The notes below the pieces were generated by a model. It was given only the letters and a program-made list of their open reading frames with translations, did not search any database and was not told where the DNA came from. Both the position numbers and the translations under genes were made by a program. DNA of 61,198 nt from Akkermansiaceae bacterium (lineage in GTDB: Bacteria; Verrucomicrobiota; Verrucomicrobiia; Verrucomicrobiales; Akkermansiaceae), in contig CAIVSK010000033.1 in NCBI GenBank assembly GCA_903908495.1, positions 1 to 61,198 on the forward strand, written 5' to 3'. Below, piece by piece: positions 16,631 to 24,001 of this stretch; the stretch's first letter is position 1; each line of letters begins with the position of its first letter.

Positions 16631-17767
16631 TCAGGTTTGGGTTGGGGCGAGGATAGCCATCAGACGCCGGGCGACGTGGCGGTAATCGAAGTGCTCGACG
16701 GCGCGGCGCCGTCCTGCCTCGCCCATTTGCTGGCGCAGCGCCGGATCGGTCAGCAAGCGCTGCAGGAAGGTGGCGATATCCGGCACGCTGGCGCGGTAAT
16801 CAGCCACCCGCGGTGGGTCAAAGACGATGTGATGGTCCGGCGGGAACCCCGCTTCCGGCCCTAACACCGCTCCCGCGACCCGGATGGTCTCGGCCACCCC
16901 CGCCAAAAATGCCGTTTCGCCGTGCACCAGCGTATCTAACATGGCCATGGCGCGGATGCCGATGACGGGCTTGCCGCAGGCTCCTGCTTCCACCTGCGGC
17001 ATCCCGAACCCCTCCAACCGGGAGGGGCCGGCATAGACATCGCAAGCGGCGATGAGATAAGGCATGAGGTTACGGGAAACCAAGTGGGTTTGGAAACACA
17101 CCCGGTCCTGGATCCCGAGGGCGACGGCCAACTCGATATCGAGCTTGTTCTGGACGTCGGTGCGTTCCTGCGGCCACACCTTGCAGACATAGCGCCAAGG
17201 CGGCACCGCGTCGCCCAGCATGGCGAGGGCCCGCATCACCTCCCGCGCGCCTTTGGAGGCGGCATCGCCGCCCACCGTGAGGATGAGCAGCTCGCCGGGC
17301 AGCACGCCGAGAGCGTCGCGTATTGCGAGGATTTTGGGGTCGTCCGCATCGCGTGGCACGAAGCCATCGGTATCGCAGCCCACCGGCAAGGTAATGGTGT
17401 GTTCGGCGCGGATGCCGTCGCGCACAAAGGTTTCGTGAACCCAATCGGAAGTCACCAGCATCAGCGGCATCGCATCCAAAACATCACGGTAGTTGGCCAC
17501 ATAGCCGTCGGCCAACAACCACGGCACGGCGCGCAGGCCGAAGCGGCGGGGATGCAGCACGATGTCGGGCACGTCGCCCCAGAATCCGACGCCGAGCACC
17601 ACGTCGGGCTGGAACCAGCGGTAGTACCATTCCTTTTCCAGATCCGAGCGGAGATTGGCGGCGCGGGCGTCCACGCCGATGTCCAACAGCCCTTTGTAGA
17701 GCAGGTCGCCTTGGGTGGGCAAGCCGCCGGGAGCGGGTGGATAGTGATAGAGAACGAGGATTTTCAT
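16631..17767 (-). CDS. GT4-type glycosyltransferase
   Basis: A 378-aa retaining GT-B glycosyltransferase. It starts MKILVLYHYPPAPGG and carries the GT4 E-x7-E motif in SRLEGFGMPQVEAGACGKP near residue 260, plus the C-terminal EAGRRRAVEHFDY helix. The acceptor domain contains WYYRWFQPDVVLGVGFWGD. The start at 17767 overlaps the upstream PIG-L gene stop by 4 bp (ATGA), so coupling is likely. With a deacetylase before it and a glycosidase after it, it probably glycosylates a small molecule or oligosaccharide. A BshA-like role in low-molecular-weight thiol synthesis is imaginable but unsupported. Confidence 0.85.
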   Translation of the reverse strand: MKILVLYHYPPAPGGLPTQGDLLYKGLLDIGVDARAANLRSDLEKEWYYRWFQPDVVLGVGFWGDVPDIVLHPRRFGLRAVPWLLADGYVANYRDVLDAMPLMLVTSDWVHETFVRDGIRAEHTITLPVGCDTDGFVPRDADDPKILAIRDALGVLPGELLILTVGGDAASKGAREVMRALAMLGDAVPPWRYVCKVWPQERTDVQNKLDIELAVALGIQDRVCFQTHLVSRNLMPYLIAACDVYAGPSRLEGFGMPQVEAGACGKPVIGIRAMAMLDTLVHGETAFLAGVAETIRVAGAVLGPEAGFPPDHHIVFDPPRVADYRASVPDIATFLQRLLTDPALRQQMGEAGRRRAVEHFDYRHVARRLMAILAPTQT

Positions 17768-18414
17768 GGTGGGCCAATGCAACGGGTGAATGCTTCCGTG
17801 AGGGGCACCACCCGGGCTTCCCAAGTGGCATCGCCGAAGCCATAGACATCGGTGATGAGGTGATATTTCCGCCTCCAGACCGCATCGGACAGGGCAACCT
17901 GCAGTGGAGCATCCGGCCGCGACCGGGGCAGGTAGCTGCCGCCGCCATCCTCGTAGGCGAAGTGCCAGAGTTGGCGGGCCCGGAGTTGGCCCCGCAGCCA
18001 CAGCACCCGCAGCGCCCGCCCGACTTCCCCATGGCGCCGGTGCCAGGTGTATTCGCCGCCAGGGGCGTGGGTCACCAGCAAGTCGAAATCGTGCTCTGGC
18101 AACAAGTCCAGAATGGCAGCGCGCACCTGTCTGGCGGCGAGCGGTTGTTGCGCGGGCCCATCGTCCAAATCACCCATGGCACCCCGCGCCTGCAAGTGCT
18201 GCAAGGCCCGGGCAAATTTCGGAGCCCGGTCCGGATCGCTGGCGCGGCACAGGGTCACGACGAAAGGCGACCACTCAGGATGATTCAAAAGCAGCCCCCC
18301 TGCCCACAACGTTTCGTCATCGGGATGAGCCACGACCACGGCCACACGGCGGATCCCGTCCGGTTGCGAAGCTTGTTCCTCAGGTGGATTCATGGTGTCC
18401 AGCGGTTGCGACAC
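17764..18414 (-). CDS. PIG-L/LmbE family deacetylase
   Basis: A 216-aa zinc-dependent N-deacetylase-like protein. The signature AHPDDE lies at 29-34 (His and two Asp for zinc binding and base catalysis), and the third ligand region is GGEYTWHRRHGEV at about 119-131. Members deacetylate GlcNAc-containing substrates (MshB, BshB, PIG-L). The ATG at 18414 gives the full frame; the ATG at 18393 (MNPPEE) is equally possible. It opens the operon deacetylase / GT4 / GH100-like, with a 4-bp overlap to the glycosyltransferase. It lacks an export signal. Confidence 0.87.
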   Translation of the reverse strand: MSQPLDTMNPPEEQASQPDGIRRVAVVVAHPDDETLWAGGLLLNHPEWSPFVVTLCRASDPDRAPKFARALQHLQARGAMGDLDDGPAQQPLAARQVRAAILDLLPEHDFDLLVTHAPGGEYTWHRRHGEVGRALRVLWLRGQLRARQLWHFAYEDGGGSYLPRSRPDAPLQVALSDAVWRRKYHLITDVYGFGDATWEARVVPLTEAFTRCIGPP

Positions 18415-18515
18415 GAATCAAGCGGCTCCATCCCTACCCAGCCACTTGGCAACCATCGCACACATCCGCCACAACGCAAATCCGCAGCATTGTGGGGGCG
18501 CTCTGTGAGCGTCGG

Positions 18516-18555
18516 CGGCCCAAGGGCAGCGCCTGCGGCCCAAGGGCAGCGCCTG
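18516..18555. repeat. Tandem 20-bp direct duplication
   Basis: The 20-mer CGGCCCAAGGGCAGCGCCTG occurs at 18516-18535 and again, unchanged, at 18536-18555. It is in the intergenic gap upstream of the PIG-L operon and downstream of the esterase gene. The exact copies point to recent slippage or a spreading intergenic element. Confidence 0.85.
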
Positions 18556-18607
18556 CGCAGCGGCGGTCACGGACACGCCGCCACAAGGCGGGCGTTCGTG
18601 GCGGGAT

Positions 18608-19720
18608 CTAACCGCCCGCGTGCTGGAAGACCAGAGGCGCGAATTCCTGCAAGTACCCGCGCCACACGGGCCACTCGTGACTGCCGGGGGTGACGGTCCA
18701 TTGCGAGTGGATGCCATGTTTACGCAGCAGGGCGTGGAATTTCTCGGCGTCCTTGAGCAAAAAGTCATCCTTGCCGATTTGCACCCATAACAACTCGATT
18801 TCCTCGTTGAAGCGCGGATTTTTCAACCCGCTGGCCAACAGGTCTTCGGCGGCAGGAACGTAGGCACTCATGCCGCCGATGTACGCGAACAAGTCCGGGT
18901 GATTGATGCCGATTTCCAACGCTTGCATGCCACCCATTGACAGGCCGTTGACGGCGCGGCCCTTGGGGCTGGCGAGCGTGCGATAGGTTGCATCCACCAG
19001 CGGCAGCACCGAGCCGAGCACATCGGCCTCGAATTTGACGAAGTTCGCCTTGTGATCGCCCTCCTCCTCCTGCAAATCGGCGTGACCGTCGGGCATCACC
19101 AACAACATGGGCACGGTCTTGCCCTCGGCGATGAGGTTATCGAGAATGAGGTGGGCGCGCCCAAACTCGGTCCAAGTGGCCTCCGTGTCGCCGGTGCCGT
19201 GGAACAGGTAGAGCACCGGATGGCGCTGGCCGGCCGCCTCCCGCTCATAGCCAGGCGGGGTGTACACCCGCAAACGGCGCAGCCGCTTGAGCGATGTGGA
19301 AAAATAGCTATGGAGGTGCACCGTCCCGTGCGGCACATCCCGCCACTGGTAAAACAGGGGCGTGTGCGTGGTGATTTCCAACAGACTGGTATCAGGATTT
19401 TTCTCCGGCTTCACCGACGGGTTTGACGGATCGATCATCTGCTCGTCATCGACGATGAAACTGTATTCGTAGAGACCCGGATCCAGCGGACCTACCGTCA
19501 GCGACCAAATGCCCTTGCCCCCCCGTTTCATCGCCAGCAGCGTGCGATGAATCCCCTTGAGCTGGACGCTTTCCGCCTCGGGTGCCTTGATCCGGAAAAT
19601 CACCCGGCGGTCGTCCAGCGTTTGCGGCGACTCCGGCGGCTGCTGCTGCTCGCGGGCGTATGCCAACGTGAGCGTGAGCAAGACCAGAAGTGTGGAGAGG
19701 CAACGGACGAGCATGCCCAT
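18608..19720 (-). CDS. Secreted esterase with N-terminal E-set/CBM48-like domain
   Basis: A 370-aa exported alpha/beta-hydrolase of the esterase D / feruloyl-esterase (Fes-like) group. The signal peptide is MLVRCLSTLLVLLTLTLAYA. Residues ~30-115 form an immunoglobulin-like domain (VIFRIKAPEAESVQLKG, GLYEYSFIVD) as in glycan-active esterases. The catalytic domain has YLFHGTGDTEATW (oxyanion region), the nucleophile Ser in NGLSMGGMQAL, and a C-terminal His in GSHEWPVW. Start choice is between ATG 19720 and ATG 19714, two codons apart. It may hydrolyse acyl groups on polysaccharide. The PfkB kinase gene lies 175 bp upstream on the same strand. Confidence 0.88.
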   Translation of the reverse strand: MGMLVRCLSTLLVLLTLTLAYAREQQQPPESPQTLDDRRVIFRIKAPEAESVQLKGIHRTLLAMKRGGKGIWSLTVGPLDPGLYEYSFIVDDEQMIDPSNPSVKPEKNPDTSLLEITTHTPLFYQWRDVPHGTVHLHSYFSTSLKRLRRLRVYTPPGYEREAAGQRHPVLYLFHGTGDTEATWTEFGRAHLILDNLIAEGKTVPMLLVMPDGHADLQEEEGDHKANFVKFEADVLGSVLPLVDATYRTLASPKGRAVNGLSMGGMQALEIGINHPDLFAYIGGMSAYVPAAEDLLASGLKNPRFNEEIELLWVQIGKDDFLLKDAEKFHALLRKHGIHSQWTVTPGSHEWPVWRGYLQEFAPLVFQHAGG

Positions 19721-19895
19721 ACTCAAGATTACTTTGTCACATTTGCCAGCCGAAAAAACAATTTCCTCCCGACGCATCGGGCGTGGGACATTCCGCACGA
19801 ACCAAGCTGGCTTCAAAAATCCAAATTCTTGAATCGTCAATCCATCCGGTTCTGGAAAACTTGACTCCTTTGCAAGGACTCCGGGTTCGAGGACT

Positions 19896-21050
19896 CTAGA
19901 GGCGCTCGCCAAGCGTGCCGGCGGCCCAGGCATCGAGCAGATTCACCATGGCAGGAAATGCCGCGGAGCAGCCAGTGCGGACGAAATGCCCGCTGGCGCA
20001 GTTGCCGGCCAGCAGCAGGCCAGCGTCGTCGAATCCGCGCAACGCGGCGGCCAGGCAGCCGGCGCCGAAATTATCGCCGGCTCCTGTTGAAATGAGCGGC
20101 TCGCGGCAATACGGCCCCGCCACATAGACCGTGCCGGCGGCACTGGCGCAGGCGGCCCCGTCGTTGGGGTGTACGATCACCCGGTCCACCGCGATGTGCG
20201 AGCGCAGCAAGCCGGCGAGTTCCGCCACCGCATCGGCGTCGCGGCGGCCATGGTAGTCGGCGCCGAAAACCTCGGCCATTTGCCAGGCTTCCTTCAGGTT
20301 GAAACTCAGCAACGTTTGGCACTGGCGGGTGATCGGCTCCATCCGCGCCAACAGGTCCTCGCGATCGACCACCGGACGGGTCTCAAACTCCGCCAGATCC
20401 ATGAAAAACACCACTTTCTTGGCGGCCACGCCAAGGCTGGCCAGACGCTCCGCCAGATGGCTCCAGATGACCCCGGCATGCGGCAACTTGCCCCAGTTGA
20501 CCGCGCTGATGAATCCGGCCGCCGCGAGCTCCGCATCCAGCGCGGCCGGCCCGACACACTCCAGCAGCCGCTCCCAAGTCACTTGTCCGCAAGCGGCCAT
20601 GTCACACAGCATCACCTTGCCGTCGGTGAATTCAAGGCAGGTGGTGCGGGCGGGGGCGGCCAGCGTGTATAGGCGCTTGAGCTTGCCACCGAGCGCCTCC
20701 TGATAGATGGGCAACACCTCGCCGGCTCCCATGGCGCCGATGTAGGTGACGTCGATCGCGCCAGCGTGGATATCGTGCAGCGCGGCGGCAAACAGCGGAC
20801 CGTTGCCGCCGAACTTGTCGCCCAGATGGCGCGCCGCATAAGACGCGGCGATGCCCGCCGCAGCGGCCACTTTGGGGCCGAACTCGGCCATCGATGCCGG
20901 CGACTGCAAGCGCACGAATGTGTCGATAAAGCCGTCAAAGCCGCACACCCCGGAGAGCCGCGGCTGGGCAGAGGCAGACTGGATTTTGAACTCGGCGATG
21001 ACTTCGGCAAGCGCGGCGACGTTTCGATAGATCGTGGGCGGTGTGGCCAT
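19896..21050 (-). CDS. PfkB-family carbohydrate/nucleoside kinase
   Basis: A 384-aa ribokinase-fold kinase. The anion-hole motif with the catalytic Asp is STGAGDNFGAG near the C-terminus (about residues 315-325), and the N-terminus has the substrate-lid region (CGFDGFIDTFVR, KFGGNGPLFAAAL). It would phosphorylate a sugar or nucleoside; the N-terminus differs from ribokinase and fructokinase, so I give no substrate. The ATG at 21050 is chosen because upstream codons run through an inverted-repeat element. The leader CCCCCCCGAATACACCC is pyrimidine-rich. It is divergent from the LptF/G permease and precedes the esterase gene. Confidence 0.87.
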   Translation of the reverse strand: MATPPTIYRNVAALAEVIAEFKIQSASAQPRLSGVCGFDGFIDTFVRLQSPASMAEFGPKVAAAAGIAASYAARHLGDKFGGNGPLFAAALHDIHAGAIDVTYIGAMGAGEVLPIYQEALGGKLKRLYTLAAPARTTCLEFTDGKVMLCDMAACGQVTWERLLECVGPAALDAELAAAGFISAVNWGKLPHAGVIWSHLAERLASLGVAAKKVVFFMDLAEFETRPVVDREDLLARMEPITRQCQTLLSFNLKEAWQMAEVFGADYHGRRDADAVAELAGLLRSHIAVDRVIVHPNDGAACASAAGTVYVAGPYCREPLISTGAGDNFGAGCLAAALRGFDDAGLLLAGNCASGHFVRTGCSAAFPAMVNLLDAWAAGTLGERL

Positions 21051-21162
21051 GGGTGTATTCGGGGGGGAGAGAATTCCTGCGGAAGAAGCCTCATCTGCGG
21101 ACGCGGCCCTATTAGTGGGCAGATCGTACGGAAAATCAAAACAATTTGGCCCGCCACGGGGG

Positions 21163-21260
21163 GGCGATCTCCCAATCGCCCTTGACCATGAGGAGTCAAT
21201 GGGAAGCGGTTGGCCTCCACTCATTGGACCTCCATGGCCCACGGCGATTGGGAGATCGCC
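21163..21260. repeat. 98-bp element with perfect 18-bp terminal inverted repeats
   Basis: GGCGATCTCCCAATCGCC at 21163-21180 is the exact reverse complement of GGCGATTGGGAGATCGCC at 21243-21260. Inside, CCATGAGGAGTCAATG and CATTGGACCTCCATGG are also largely complementary, so the transcript would fold into one long interrupted hairpin. There is no coding capacity. It lies between the divergent PfkB kinase and permease genes and has the look of a MITE/REP-type element. Confidence 0.8.
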
Positions 21261-21346
21261 GCTCCTTGACGGGCAAACGGCGGATTGAGCTTTCTTGCGT
21301 TGTTTCTGGACAGGCCACGGCAACGCAGCCAAATTGCCGCGAGCCA

Positions 21347-22444
21347 ATGCGAATTTCAGACCGCTACATCGGACGACAGGTGCTGTTTGGCACGCTGTTT
21401 GCGATTTTGGTGTTGAGCATGGTGTTGCTGCTGGGCAACCTTTTCAAGCAGATCCGCCCGCTGCTGGTCGACAAGCATGCGCCGCTGCTGCTAGTGCTGC
21501 GCTTTGTGCTGACGGTGTTGCCGTTTTCCCTGATGTTCACCATCCCGTGGGGATTTCTTTCCGCAGTGCTGCTGGTCTTCGGGCGACTGTCCTCGGATCA
21601 GGAAATCAACAGCTTCCGGGTGGCCGGAGTGAGCCTGGCGCGCTTGGTGGTGCCCGTCTTCGTCATCGCAGCGGGCCTCTCCGCAGTCTGTCTGTGGCTC
21701 AATGTCAACGTCGTGCCGCTGGCCAGGGGGTCACTCACCGACCTGCTTTATGAAACGGCCAAGCGCGATCCACGCTCGTTGCTCAATCCCGGCATGGTGC
21801 ATGCCGGCTTGCAGGACGTGAAATTTTTCGTGGAGGATCAATCCGGCGATTCGCTCATCGGGCTGCATTTGTACCGCACCCCGCCGGACGCCGCGGCGGA
21901 CGCGCCGTTGGATGCCTGTCTGCATGCCGAGCGCTTCACGTTTGTGGTGGATGACGCGAAAAAAGAACTGCGGCTCAAGTTGTATAACGCCTGTTTTGAG
22001 ACCCGCAAGCCGGATGGCAGCATCGAGATGTTCCTCGCCGAGGAAGCCGAACCGTACCTGATTCCCTACGGGGCCGTCAGAATGGAAAAGTCCAAACCGG
22101 CGACGATGACCAACCAGGAAATCGACTCATATGTGGCCAGACACCCGGAACTCACCGCCGAACAGCGGGTGAAATATGCCACGGAAGTCACCCAGCGCTA
22201 TTCGTTTTCACTGGCCTGCCTGGCGTTTGCCTTTGTCGCCGTGCCGTTGGGGATGCAAGCGCGGCGCCGCGATTCCTCCACCGGCCTGCTCATGAGCCTG
22301 TTCCTCGGCACCGGCTACTTTTTGTTCATCATGGTGGCCAATGACAGCAAGACGACCTCCGGAGCCCTGTTGGCGCTGTGGGCGCCAAACGTGATTTGCG
22401 TGGTGGTGGGGCTGTTTCTGTTCCGGCGCGCCCAATACAAATAG
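21347..22444 (+). CDS. LptF/LptG-family permease (LPS export)
   Basis: A 365-aa inner-membrane protein of the YjgP/YjgQ family, which with LptB forms the ABC transporter that extracts lipopolysaccharide. Three N-terminal membrane helices (about 12-33, 50-78 and 98-125), a periplasmic beta-jellyroll-like domain (130-270) and three C-terminal helices (SLACLAFAFVAVPLGMQARR, LFLGTGYFLFIMVAN, LWAPNVICVVVGLFLF) match the family. The N-terminus RISDRYIGRQVLFGTLFAIL is typical. The ATG at 21347 fits this; the frame is open upstream through a repeat. It converges with the kinase-like gene at 22461 with only 16 bp between. Confidence 0.88.
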   Translation: MRISDRYIGRQVLFGTLFAILVLSMVLLLGNLFKQIRPLLVDKHAPLLLVLRFVLTVLPFSLMFTIPWGFLSAVLLVFGRLSSDQEINSFRVAGVSLARLVVPVFVIAAGLSAVCLWLNVNVVPLARGSLTDLLYETAKRDPRSLLNPGMVHAGLQDVKFFVEDQSGDSLIGLHLYRTPPDAAADAPLDACLHAERFTFVVDDAKKELRLKLYNACFETRKPDGSIEMFLAEEAEPYLIPYGAVRMEKSKPATMTNQEIDSYVARHPELTAEQRVKYATEVTQRYSFSLACLAFAFVAVPLGMQARRRDSSTGLLMSLFLGTGYFLFIMVANDSKTTSGALLALWAPNVICVVVGLFLFRRAQYK

Positions 22445-22460
22445 GCCGGCGGCGGCAGCG

Positions 22461-23657
22461 TCAACCGCGGCGGATTTCCGAGCCCTTGAAGCGGATGTTG
22501 ATGCGGTGGACTTTCTTGACGCGGCAGCTGATCTTACCGCTGGCGAGGTCGACCCACTCGGGAATTTCGACGTGATGGACGTCCACCACAGCGTAATATC
22601 CGCGCTCGGAAAAGATATCTATCACCATGCCGAGGGCGGCCGGCTCATCCAGCAGAACGTCCTCGCTATTGATATTGGCATGGCCGGAGATGGCATGCAG
22701 CTTGATGACGGGCATCAGCGAGTTTTCGATGAAACTGACGACGCGCTGGAACAATAGCGGGGTGTTCAACTCATAGCCATCGAGACGTTTGACGAGTTCC
22801 TGGCGGGCGTGAATGATGATATCGCTGGCCACCGGCAGGGTGCGCAGACGGTTGTAAGTGAGAGGGTCGAGTTCGATCGAACTTTGGTACTCGAGTTCCT
22901 TGAGGATGTTTTGCTCGACCTCGGCAATGAGCCCCTGGGCATTGATCAGATGATAATGGAAAACATCCTTGAGCGACAACAACGCGTCCCACGTCTGCTC
23001 CTTGAACACGCGGTATCGGCGTCCCGCCAGGCGTTCATCAAAGTCGGTCGGCCGCTTCTCCCACAGCACGCCGATCTGGGTGCGCCGGACCTCCTCGTTG
23101 TGCGCCTTGGTCTCGCGCCCGCGCTTGAGCTGGCGGGCAATGCTCTCCCCCTCGTTGACGAACAGCACGATGATCTGCACCACCGGCTGGCGGAAATGAC
23201 TGGCCAGCGGCGTGCCGTAATGCTCGCGCCAGAGCCGGGTCATTTTCTCATAAATCATCTTGAGACACTCCACCTGCACCGTGGTGCGGGGAAAGCCGTC
23301 GAGGATGACCCCGTCGCGATGCTCCGGCTTGAGCAGCTCGTGCAGCAATGCGGAGAGCACCTCGCGGTCGCCGATCATGCCGCCGGCGTCCTTGACGGCC
23401 TTCATGGCGGGCGAGTCCAGCAAGGAACTCATGACGATGGGAGCACTGGTGAGGCCGCGGGTTTTGGAAATAAAGGCGGTGTTGGTGCCCTTGCCGGAGC
23501 CCGGGGCACCGCCCAACAAAATGATTTCCTTGGGAAAACGCAGGTGATCACGGCCGTACTGCTCCTCGAGCGCATCCCAGATGGGACCGAAGATCATTCT
23601 CGCGTCTTTGATTTCCAAATCGGCGCTAGGGGCAAAGGGGGCTTGAGGCTCGCTCAT
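22461..23657 (-). CDS. Adenylate-kinase-like NMP kinase with C-terminal extension
   Basis: A 398-aa P-loop nucleoside-monophosphate kinase-like protein. The Walker A GGAPGSGKGT is at 49-58 and the NMP-binding DGFPRT at 120-125. Basic residues for phosphoryl transfer are in RQLKRGRETKAHNEEVRRTQ. Adenylate kinases are usually 180-220 aa; here an N-terminal ~45 residues and a C-terminal domain of ~160 residues (from about EVEQNILKELEY) are added. The C-terminal part contains PVASDIIIHARQELVKRL and VIKLHAISGHANINSE and I do not recognise it. ATP:AMP phosphotransfer is likely, and the extra domain could sense a ligand. The leader is very C-rich (CCCTCCCCCCC before ATG). Confidence 0.82.
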   Translation of the reverse strand: MSEPQAPFAPSADLEIKDARMIFGPIWDALEEQYGRDHLRFPKEIILLGGAPGSGKGTNTAFISKTRGLTSAPIVMSSLLDSPAMKAVKDAGGMIGDREVLSALLHELLKPEHRDGVILDGFPRTTVQVECLKMIYEKMTRLWREHYGTPLASHFRQPVVQIIVLFVNEGESIARQLKRGRETKAHNEEVRRTQIGVLWEKRPTDFDERLAGRRYRVFKEQTWDALLSLKDVFHYHLINAQGLIAEVEQNILKELEYQSSIELDPLTYNRLRTLPVASDIIIHARQELVKRLDGYELNTPLLFQRVVSFIENSLMPVIKLHAISGHANINSEDVLLDEPAALGMVIDIFSERGYYAVVDVHHVEIPEWVDLASGKISCRVKKVHRINIRFKGSEIRRG

Positions 23658-24001
23658 GGGGGGGAGGGCAAGATGTTGTGTTGGGACGCCTGCCGCAAGA
23701 TGAAAATGGAGCGCGGGTCGCCCAATCCTGCTGACTTAGCACACTGGGTTGTTTGATCAGAGGCCGCCGGGCAGGATGACCGGTCCACGGGGAGCGTCGG
23801 CATCCGGCCCGCCGCCTCTTCCTGTTGCGTTTCTGCAGCGCCTAAGTCAACGGTATTGGGGGTGACTCATGGCCGCCATAATGGAAGCCGCCGCCGCGGG
23901 CCGAAAGTTTCGGTGCCGAAAGTTTCGGTTGCCATGGAGGGCCGGAAAGGTTCTATTGCATATCTATCCGCTCGGCAGCTCCGGCGGCTTCTCCCACCGG
24001 C
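23658..24001. other. Divergent intergenic region upstream of kup
   Basis: 344 bp between the divergent kinase-like gene and kup, with no protein-like frame. It contains a REP-like word (GCCGGGCAGGATGACCGG near 23770) resembling sequences near 10640 and 30150, and two tandem 13-bp palindromes at 23901-23928 listed separately. No recognisable ydaO/kimA-type c-di-AMP riboswitch sequence was seen. Confidence 0.5.
23901..23928. promoter_or_regulatory. Two tandem 13-bp palindromes upstream of kup
   Basis: CCGAAAGTTTCGG occurs at 23901-23913 and again at 23916-23928, separated by TG, so the period is 15 bp. Each is an exact two-fold palindrome around a central base. They end about 73 bp before the kup ATG. 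This is the form expected of a tandem operator for a dimeric regulator; the 15-bp period would place the two sites on different helix faces. Two small adjacent hairpins are the alternative. Confidence 0.55.

Noticed and set aside
16631-18414. Bacillithiol synthesis operon (BshA/BshB)
   Set aside because: A GT4 plus PIG-L pair fits loosely, but there is no BshC-like gene, the motifs are generic, and the third gene is a GH100-like glycosidase.
23658-24001. ydaO/kimA-type c-di-AMP riboswitch before kup
   Set aside because: None of the conserved riboswitch sequence blocks could be recognised; only two short palindromes are evident.
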